From NCBI RefSeq assembly GCF_008802355.1, contig NZ_VZRA01000004.1, positions 135,693 to 199,692 of the forward strand: a stretch of 64,000 bases of DNA, written 5' to 3'. The notes under the pieces were generated by a model. That model saw only the letters and a list, made by a program, of their open reading frames with translations, had not been told where the DNA came from and made no database searches. Position numbers and translations under genes: made by a program. Source of the DNA: Oryzomonas sagensis (GTDB lineage Bacteria; Desulfobacterota; Desulfuromonadia; Geobacterales; Pseudopelobacteraceae). Positions within the stretch are counted from its first letter, which is position 1, and every line of letters begins with the position of its first letter. Shown here one piece after another: positions 58,284 through 64,000 of this stretch.

Positions 58284-58635
58284 ATGGGATCGTCGTATTG
58301 CCTGGTTTATCTTCGGCATCTCCCTCCTGCGGCGCCGTGGACGCGGGCTCCACAAGTAGCCCGCGTTTTTTCACGCAAACCCCGCCCTGAGCAGAGCCCG
58401 GAATGTGTCGCCATTTCTTGCGCGAAATCAGAATCCTCTTCATGACGTGCCTCCCGCATCATCGTTATCCCCCCGGAATGGAGCATCGGCAACGAGTGCC
58501 TCACCGTACGTTACGCGGACAACGGTCTTGACATTTAAACCACCTTGTGCCAAGCCTAGCAAGGCAGTAGAGCCATAAACGTCTGCTCGTATCTGCCACA
58601 TCGAAAACAAAACAGTCAAAAGGAAACGTCGAACC
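58284..58635. other. Intergenic region with terminator
   Basis: This 352-nt gap holds a strong terminator at 58342-58371. The remainder has no gene-like frame. The panE-type gene has a leader of unknown length with AAAGGAAA before its ATG. Confidence 0.5.
58342..58371 (+). terminator. Rho-independent terminator
   Basis: CGCGGGCT (58342-58349) and AGCCCGCG (58358-58365) form an 8-bp stem followed by TTTTTT. It ends the lar/flavoprotein transcript. Confidence 0.88.
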
Positions 58636-59556
58636 ATGAAAATTGCGGTTGTCGGGGCCGGGGCGGTCGGCCTCTATTACGGAAGTCTCTTGCAACGCGC
58701 CGGGCATGAGGTGCGCTTTTTACTGCGGCGGGATTATGACGCCATTACCAGGTCCGGCCTGACCGTCACGTCCCCGCGCGGCGATTTTCACCTTGAAGGG
58801 GTCCAGGGCTTTCGCGATCCCTGCGACATGGGAACCGCCGATCTGGTCCTGATTGCGCTCAAGGCCTTTGCCAACCAGCATCTGGTGGAGATGGTGCGGC
58901 CGCTGCTGGGGAGCGCCACGGCGCTGCTCACCGTTCAGAACGGTCTCGGCAACGAAGAACTGCTGGCAGACGCTTTTGGCGGCGACCGTGTGCTGGGCGG
59001 GGTGGCCATGATCGGTGTTACCCGTGGCGAACCGGGGGTCGTGAACCACATGGCGCTCGGCTCCATCCGGCTGGGGGAATTCAGCGGCGGACGTTCGTCG
59101 CGGAGTGAGCGATTGGCTGCCATGTTCGTCGATGCCGGCGTCACCTGCGAGGCGGTAGCCGACCTCCGGAAGATCCGCTGGGAAAAGCTGGTGTGGAATA
59201 TCCCTTTCAACGGCCTGTGCGCCTTGACCAACCAGACCCCCGGCACGTTGTTGGCCAACCCCGCCACCCGTTGTCTGGTCGCGGAAATCATGGACGAGGT
59301 CATCGCCGGAGGCAACGCCCAGGGGCTGTCCGAACCGATCTCTCGGGAATACCGGGATGAGATGCTGACCAGCACGGTCCAGCATACCAGCGACTATCGC
59401 CCCAGCATGATGGTCGACCGGCTCGAGGGGCGCCCCCTGGAACTGGAGGCGATTTATCGGATTCCCCTGCGTTATGCGGCGCAACAGGGGGTGCCGATGG
59501 TGCGGGTCGGGATGCTCAACGCCTTGCTGGACCTTGGAGAGCCGGTGCACCCCTGA
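58636..59556 (+). CDS. PanE/ApbA-type 2-dehydropantoate 2-reductase
   Basis: The product is 306 residues. The NADPH-binding Rossmann motif is GAGAVGLYYGSL at 7-18. KALKAF-type nicotinamide contacts (IALKAFANQH), the catalytic Lys in IRWEKLVWNIPFN and the C-terminal DRLEGRPLELEAI follow. It should reduce 2-dehydropantoate to pantoate for CoA synthesis, though paralogues of other specificity are common. It is flanked by terminators and probably a single-gene unit. Confidence 0.9.
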   Translation: MKIAVVGAGAVGLYYGSLLQRAGHEVRFLLRRDYDAITRSGLTVTSPRGDFHLEGVQGFRDPCDMGTADLVLIALKAFANQHLVEMVRPLLGSATALLTVQNGLGNEELLADAFGGDRVLGGVAMIGVTRGEPGVVNHMALGSIRLGEFSGGRSSRSERLAAMFVDAGVTCEAVADLRKIRWEKLVWNIPFNGLCALTNQTPGTLLANPATRCLVAEIMDEVIAGGNAQGLSEPISREYRDEMLTSTVQHTSDYRPSMMVDRLEGRPLELEAIYRIPLRYAAQQGVPMVRVGMLNALLDLGEPVHP

Positions 59557-59659
59557 CGCTTCGATCTTTTCCTTGACAGCGGCGAACAGCGAGGATAAAA
59601 ATCTATATACTTAGTAGTTAAAAACGGGAGTCAGCACGAGTATTGGCCGGAAAACCGAG

Positions 59660-59689
59660 GCCAGGGGTGGCGGCCCCCGGCTTTTTTTT
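59660..59689 (+). terminator. Rho-independent terminator
   Basis: GCC-A-GGGG and CCCC-C-GGC form a 7-bp stem with one internal mismatch and a 6-nt loop, followed by T8. It lies between the PanE-type and GapN-type genes. Confidence 0.75.
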
Positions 59690-59738
59690 ATCTTATGACA
59701 TGGCAAAGAGGTAGCGACATGATCAGGAAAACAGCCCG

Positions 59739-61358
59739 ATGAAACAGACCATTACATCATTATTCCCCTCTGAAGAGCGCATTCCCGCCCCCTACCGCAT
59801 CGAAACGCCGATCCGGCAGGATTATTACCTGGTCGACGGCGAATTGCGCCGTTGGGATGGCCCCTTGCAGGAGGTCCTTTCGCCGGTCCGGGTTGCCGCA
59901 GAGGGAGGGGTTGTCCCGAAACGGGTAGGGGAGTCTCCCCTGCTCAGTGAGGGGGCGGTCCTGGAGATTCTTCAGGTGGCGGTGCGGGCCTATGACAACG
60001 GGAGGGGAACCTGGCCGACCATGTCGGTGGGGGAGCGCATCCAGTGTGTGCAGCGTTTTACGGACGCCATGCTGGGAAAGCGGGAGGAGATCGTCAAACT
60101 CCTCATGTGGGAGATCGGAAAGTCCCTGCAGGAGGCGAAGCGCGAGTTCGAACGGGCCGTTACCTATATCCACGACACCATCGAGGCCCTGAAGGAGTTG
60201 GACAGGGTTTCCTCCCGCTTTATCATTCAGCAGGGGATCATCGGTCAAATCCGCCGCGCCCCCCTGGGGGTCGTGCTCTGCATGGGGCCATACAATTTTC
60301 CGCTCTACGAGACCTTTACGACCCTCATCCCCGCATTGATCATGGGCAATACCATCCTGCTCAAACCGCCCCGCTTCGGCATTCTGCTCTTTCAGCCGCT
60401 GCTGGAGGCCATTCGCGACTCGTTTCCGCCGGGGGTCGTCAACACGGTCTACGGGGACGGCGAGGTGGTCGTGCCCCCGCTGCTTGCCTCGGGCAAGGTG
60501 GATGTGCTCGGTTTCATCGGCACCCACCGGGTTGCCGACGCGCTCCGCGCGATCCATCCCCGCCCCCATCGGCTGCGCTGCGTGCTCGGCCTGGACGCCA
60601 AGAACCCGGCGATCGTCCTGCCGGATGCCGATCTGGATCTTACGGTGGCCGAGTGCCTGCGGGGGAGTCTCACCTACAATGGCCAGCGCTGTACCGCGCT
60701 GAAGATCATGTTTGTGCACCGTTCCATTGCCGATGCCTTTGTGGAACGTCTGGCCGCAGGGATTGACGCCCTGAAATGCGGCATGCCGTGGGATGAAGGG
60801 GTAACGATCACGCCGCTTCCGGAACCGGAAAAACCGGGCTACCTGGAAGGGCTGGTGCGGGACGCCCAGGGATTCGGCGCACGGGTCGTGAACAGCGACG
60901 GCGGCACCAACGACGCTTCGTTCTTCTACCCTGCGCTGCTCTATCCGGTCGGCCCGGCCATGCGGGTTTATGACGAGGAACAGTTCGGCCCGGTCATCCC
61001 GGTCGTTCCCTACGACGATATCCGGGAACCGATCGATTACGTGGTCGCCTCGAATTACGGCCAGCAGGCCAGTATCTTCGGGCGTGATAGCGATCTGCTG
61101 GCTCAACTGGTGGACGCCCTGGTCAACCAGGTCTGCCGTATCAACATCAACAGCCAATGCCAGCGGAGTCCCGACTGTTTCCCCTTCAACGGCCGGAAAA
61201 ACTCTGCCGAGGGGACCCAGTCCGTGGCCGACGCCCTGCGCATCTTTTCCATCAGGATCGTGGTTGCAGCACGGGAGTCCGAGGACAACCGGGAGATCAT
61301 CACCGACATCGTCAAGGGGCGGAAATCCCACTTCCTCTCCACGGATTTCATGCTGTAA
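59739..61358 (+). CDS. gapN: GapN-like NADP-dependent glyceraldehyde-3-phosphate dehydrogenase
   Basis: The product is 539 residues of the aldehyde dehydrogenase fold. Catalytic Cys is in TYNGQRCTALK (about residue 317). The substrate region MGPYNFPLYETFTTLIPALI and the cofactor stretch NTILLKPPRF are as in GapN. The usual ELGGK segment reads GLDAKNP, with no Glu at the classical general-base position. The C-terminus RININSQCQRSPDCFPFNGR is GapN-like. It would oxidise glyceraldehyde-3-phosphate to 3-phosphoglycerate without making ATP. No Shine-Dalgarno is evident close to the ATG. Confidence 0.85.
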   Translation: MKQTITSLFPSEERIPAPYRIETPIRQDYYLVDGELRRWDGPLQEVLSPVRVAAEGGVVPKRVGESPLLSEGAVLEILQVAVRAYDNGRGTWPTMSVGERIQCVQRFTDAMLGKREEIVKLLMWEIGKSLQEAKREFERAVTYIHDTIEALKELDRVSSRFIIQQGIIGQIRRAPLGVVLCMGPYNFPLYETFTTLIPALIMGNTILLKPPRFGILLFQPLLEAIRDSFPPGVVNTVYGDGEVVVPPLLASGKVDVLGFIGTHRVADALRAIHPRPHRLRCVLGLDAKNPAIVLPDADLDLTVAECLRGSLTYNGQRCTALKIMFVHRSIADAFVERLAAGIDALKCGMPWDEGVTITPLPEPEKPGYLEGLVRDAQGFGARVVNSDGGTNDASFFYPALLYPVGPAMRVYDEEQFGPVIPVVPYDDIREPIDYVVASNYGQQASIFGRDSDLLAQLVDALVNQVCRININSQCQRSPDCFPFNGRKNSAEGTQSVADALRIFSIRIVVAARESEDNREIITDIVKGRKSHFLSTDFML

Positions 61359-61458
61359 GGGGGCGATTAGGTAGTGCTGGGGGAGGGGTGGTAATCAGGG
61401 AATGTTCGTGGCCCTTTGTCCGGAAGGGGCACGCAAACACCTCTGTGAATCGTTTTGA

Positions 61459-61962
61459 CTACGTCACGCTGTCGATCTTCAACAATACGGTTTCATTTAT
61501 TTTTTCGGTTGATATCAATAGCCCGATTCGCGTCGGCTGCCCCGAATGCTCGCACTTGAGGTAGGCCGGTATCTCCCGGTGGCTGCTGCCGGAGTGAAAG
61601 GTGTCCCTGACCGCGATCCTGATGGCGCACCCGCTGCAATGTATCGTCTTGCCACACCCTTCCGGCGTCGCCGCATAGATGCATTCGAAAACGTCTCCAC
61701 CGTGGCTGTTCTCGATTTCGGGCAGTTCCTTTTGGACGAAGGAGAGCGCCAGGGCATTTGCGCCGATCACCCTGACATCGTTATCGACCAGCAAAACGGG
61801 GATGTTCAGTGCGTCAAGGAAGGCCGTCAGATGTACTCCCTGGTCTGCAAAAAAAAGGTTGGCGCATTCCGGGCATATGCCATAGCTGACCGTAGGGCGC
61901 CGCTCATCGGAAGGGGCCGTTAGTCCAATCTCGCCATAACACCATGCACATATCTTTTTCAT
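61459..61962 (-). CDS. Zinc-ribbon plus PAS-like sensor protein
   Basis: The product is 167 residues. The N-terminus has CAWCYGEIG and, 22 residues on, CPECANLFFADQ, a C2-C2 zinc ribbon. A PAS-like domain follows (LDALNIPVLLVDNDVRVIGA), with inserted CGKTIHCSGC giving three more Cys. There is no output domain, so it probably acts by interaction. The Cys group within the PAS part could hold an iron-sulfur centre or heme (inference). It is convergent with gapN; the ribosome site is weak. Confidence 0.8.
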   Translation of the reverse strand: MKKICAWCYGEIGLTAPSDERRPTVSYGICPECANLFFADQGVHLTAFLDALNIPVLLVDNDVRVIGANALALSFVQKELPEIENSHGGDVFECIYAATPEGCGKTIHCSGCAIRIAVRDTFHSGSSHREIPAYLKCEHSGQPTRIGLLISTEKINETVLLKIDSVT

Positions 61963-62101
61963 GCTTTCAAGTGTAGCAGATGTTGTATAAACAGCATGAA
62001 AATATATTTTATTTTTCCAATAAACTGCTGACGTCCTCGATCCTGAAAACCTGTCATGTTTGTAGGGTTTTGATCAAGGCGGCTGAAAAGTGAAAGTTAT
62101 T

Positions 62102-62605
62102 CTAAGATTCTGCCGTGGGATTCAACGGCAGGTTCACTTCTTGTGAGAATAACAACTGGGGCGGGAAAGCCTCGGCTCCAAGTATCCTCACAATTTCCCT
62201 CATGCCCTCGGAAACATGGGAAAGTGTTTCCCTTGAAAGGGCTTCGAGCCCTTGAACCAACATCCCTTGTGCAACCTCAGGTGCCTGACCAACAACAATC
62301 CGCCCTTGTGCAGTCAGATTGATCTCTACCACTCGTCTGTCTTTCAGTGACCTCGTCCGTTGTACCAATCCTTTTGCTTCAAGACGATCCAGGATTCCCA
62401 CAACCGTTGCCGGATGCAGGTACATCTGATGGGCCAGATCAGATACCTTTATAGGTGCGCTCTTGGCGGCTATTTTGATTGCCCAGAGTTGAGGTCCTGT
62501 TAACCCGGTTTCCTTTTCCGCGTTTTTTGAATACTCGTTTATTGCTTTTATGGACCGCCTCAAATTGTCGATTACTTCGGAAATTTCATCGGCTTTGCTT
62601 CCCAT
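62102..62605 (-). CDS. MarR-family transcriptional regulator
   Basis: The product is 167 residues. The winged helix-turn-helix lies in the middle: IKVSDLAHQMYLHPATVVGI, then DRLEAKGLVQRTRSLKDRRV with the wing DRR motif. Flanking helices form the dimer domain. GAGGAG lies 7 nt before the ATG. The gap to the divergent Pal-type gene contains two small inverted repeats that may be its operators. The ligand and targets are unknown. Confidence 0.93.
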   Translation of the reverse strand: MGSKADEISEVIDNLRRSIKAINEYSKNAEKETGLTGPQLWAIKIAAKSAPIKVSDLAHQMYLHPATVVGILDRLEAKGLVQRTRSLKDRRVVEINLTAQGRIVVGQAPEVAQGMLVQGLEALSRETLSHVSEGMREIVRILGAEAFPPQLLFSQEVNLPLNPTAES

Positions 62606-62639
62606 GCTATCTCCTCACCAAAAAAAAATATTGACAAAA

Positions 62640-62692
62640 ATAGTTTGTAATGCAAATAATTTACCAAGCAAATAAATTGTATCACAAATAAA
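62640..62692. promoter_or_regulatory. AT-rich operator candidates for the MarR regulator
   Basis: TTTG-TAATG-CAAA and TTGT-ATC-ACAA are imperfect short palindromes about 35 nt apart in the intergenic region just upstream of the MarR start codon. Their place between two divergent genes suits autorepression. Confidence 0.35.
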
Positions 62693-62848
62693 ATGGACAA
62701 TAAAATCATATTTATTAGCATCCCTTGTCCGAGCCAATCTCGGCAAGATTACCACGATAAGGAAACGGGCGTCTTGCAAACTTGCTGCTTTGGTGCGCGG
62801 AACAAAAGGTGTCACAGTAGTAACATCCCATAAACAAAGGAGAAAAGT

Positions 62849-63421
62849 ATGAAGAGGATTGTTGCGTTTTGTGTTGTTTGGGCTTTAGGAACATTGGTCG
62901 TAGGTGGCTGCGCCAAGGAAAATGTGGTCAAAAAGGATGAAGCGATTGCTCCTTCCGCAACCACCAAAAAACAAGCGGATATTAAAGCAGAGAAGAGTGC
63001 TGCCATTGTCCCAGTGAAATCGGTTTCGGAAAACGCTGGGAAAGAGGTTACAAAAGCCGAGCCTCGAGCAAAGGAACAATTGGCAACAGAGCTCGAGAAG
63101 GTTTATTTTGATTTCGATTCTTATACCCTTTCCGGTGAGGCGCGTAAGGCGTTGACGAATAATGCCGACTACCTGCGCAGGAACACTGCCGCAAAACTGC
63201 GCATTGAGGGCAATTGCGACGAGCGCGGTTCTGCCGAATATAATATTGCCCTCGGCGAAAAACGGGCCAAGACGGCCATGAAATACCTCGTTACCATGGG
63301 GATACCCGCAGATCGTCTGGCAACCATCAGCTATGGCAAGGAGAAACCTGCGGACCCGGGCCATGATGAAGCAGCTTGGGCAAAAAACCGCCGTGACGAC
63401 TTCACTGTCTTGTCGAAATAA
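62849..63421 (+). CDS. Pal-like OmpA-family lipoprotein
   Basis: The product is 190 residues. The lipobox is VVGGC. A Lys/Ala-rich linker (about 25-80) leads to an OmpA/Pal peptidoglycan-binding domain (about 85-190: VYFDFDSYTLSGEARKAL, EGNCDERGSAEYNIALGEKR, ISYGKEKPADPGH). The CDERGSAEYN string is diagnostic of Pal. It tethers the outer membrane to peptidoglycan. AAAGGAG precedes the ATG. No tolA or tolB is adjacent, so this may be a Pal paralogue rather than the Tol-linked copy. Confidence 0.9.
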   Translation: MKRIVAFCVVWALGTLVVGGCAKENVVKKDEAIAPSATTKKQADIKAEKSAAIVPVKSVSENAGKEVTKAEPRAKEQLATELEKVYFDFDSYTLSGEARKALTNNADYLRRNTAAKLRIEGNCDERGSAEYNIALGEKRAKTAMKYLVTMGIPADRLATISYGKEKPADPGHDEAAWAKNRRDDFTVLSK

Positions 63422-63503
63422 CCGCACGTAAGCCCCTCTGTCCGGTTTGAAGGTAAACCGGAGGAGGGGCCTCTCTCATTCCTGATGTTTACCATAAGAT
63501 TCT

Positions 63504-64000
63504 ATGCTGAGAAAATCTATTGAACAACTCACCCTGCTCGCCAGTGTCATCAAGTGGACCTGTTATGCATCCATAGTCGGGGTTTTGGTAGGAATCGGCA
63601 CCGGCGTGTTTCTGCGAACACTCGCTTGGACATCCGGTCAGTTTGCCCGATATCCAAATTATTACCTGCTGCTCCCGGTAACACTGGTCGTGTGCAGTAC
63701 GCTGGTCTCCAAGCTTGCTCCCGAAGCGGCCGGGCACGGGACCGAAAAGGTTATCGAAGCTGTCCATCAGAGGATGGGTAAAATCCCTCTCATGGTTGTT
63801 CCTGTGAAGTTGATTGCGACGGTTATCACCCTTGCCGGCGGCGGCTCTGCCGGGAAAGAGGGACCATGCGCCCAGATTGGTGCGGGACTTGCCTCGGCAT
63901 TCGGCGGACTGCTGAGGCTCGAAGATGTTGACCGGCGCAAACTGGTAATCTGTGGTATCAGCGCAGGGTTTGCCACTGTTTTCGGCACACCGATAGCGGG
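63504..64000 (+). CDS. CLC-type chloride channel/transporter, 3' end outside window
   Basis: The first 165 residues are present; the frame runs off the window. It starts MLRKSIEQLTLLASVIKWTC, with a first membrane helix (SIVGVLVGIGTGVFLRTLAW). It then shows the CLC filter segments: PEAAGHGTEKVIEAV (GSGIP-like site altered to GHGT) and GGGSAGKEGPCAQIGAGLAS (GKEGP motif). The Glu of GKEGP is the gating/proton Glu position. The ribosome site is weak. It lies 80 nt behind the Pal-type gene. Confidence 0.88.
   Translation, partial: MLRKSIEQLTLLASVIKWTCYASIVGVLVGIGTGVFLRTLAWTSGQFARYPNYYLLLPVTLVVCSTLVSKLAPEAAGHGTEKVIEAVHQRMGKIPLMVVPVKLIATVITLAGGGSAGKEGPCAQIGAGLASAFGGLLRLEDVDRRKLVICGISAGFATVFGTPIA

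Noticed and set aside
59760-61331. 523-codon minus-strand frame
   Set aside because: It is antisense to the gapN-like gene and shows no domain or ribosome site.

Overview
The window looks like a chromosomal segment of a dissimilatory metal-reducing bacterium of the Geobacter group (Desulfuromonadota). The evidence is a block of multiheme c-type cytochromes with NHL-repeat lipoproteins and a beta-barrel, several sigma-54 activators and -24/-12 promoters, a two-subunit 2-oxoacid:ferredoxin oxidoreductase, and a selenocysteine tRNA. Family-level calls come from reading motifs; no database search was run.

Layout. 0-6.2 kb (minus strand): a hybrid histidine kinase and a sigma-54 response regulator, then three 16-bp TGTCCC-N4-GGGACA palindromes and a -24/-12 promoter in front of a small NHLP-type (Os1348-like) protein and a coiled-coil surface lipoprotein. 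6.2-12.3 kb: AraC regulator, YceI protein, a nitroreductase remnant, KorA/KorB-like oxidoreductase and a CDGSH protein. 12.4-14.5 kb: an SOS repressor (LexA) with a promoter/palindrome that implies a leaderless transcript, a small membrane peptide behind it, and an IS200-type remnant. 14.5-18.4 kb: LysR regulator, tRNA-Sec (selC), an orphan sigma-54 response regulator and a Sel1-repeat protein.

18.7-34.3 kb is the electron-transfer block: a 13- to 15-heme cytochrome, a 4-heme cytochrome with its own -24/-12 promoter, then a tight operon of NHL lipoprotein, 5-heme lipoprotein cytochrome, outer-membrane barrel, second NHL lipoprotein and 11- to 12-heme cytochrome. This has the make-up of a porin-cytochrome conduit across the outer membrane. 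It is followed by a 1238-residue cytochrome whose frame is interrupted by one in-frame UGA with a bacterial SECIS hairpin 11 nt behind it. I read this as a selenocysteine-containing cytochrome of the ExtKL type; selC lies 13 kb upstream. An ArsR-type regulator and a lipoprotein peptidyl-prolyl isomerase follow.

34.6-46 kb: chemoreceptor, MFS transporter, AI-2E-type permease, TamA/TamB and an outer-membrane-protein remnant. 46.3-58.3 kb: a siroheme reductase, then an aldehyde/redox block (AraC, aldo-keto reductase, cupin, Bcr-type MFS, YahK-like dehydrogenase, ferredoxin-type aldo-keto reductase) leading into a nickel-pincer cofactor cluster (LarE, LarB, LarC N-terminal half). That cluster contains a Tat-exported DUF362 protein and no LarA, and ends with an FMN reductase-like protein. 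58.6-64 kb: PanE-like reductase, GapN-like dehydrogenase, a zinc-ribbon/PAS protein, MarR regulator, Pal lipoprotein and the start of a CLC chloride channel cut by the window edge.

The most noteworthy items are the seleno-cytochrome, the lar-like cluster built around an exported DUF362 protein, the TGTCCC operator array beside its sigma-54 regulator, and the leaderless, palindrome-covered lexA start.
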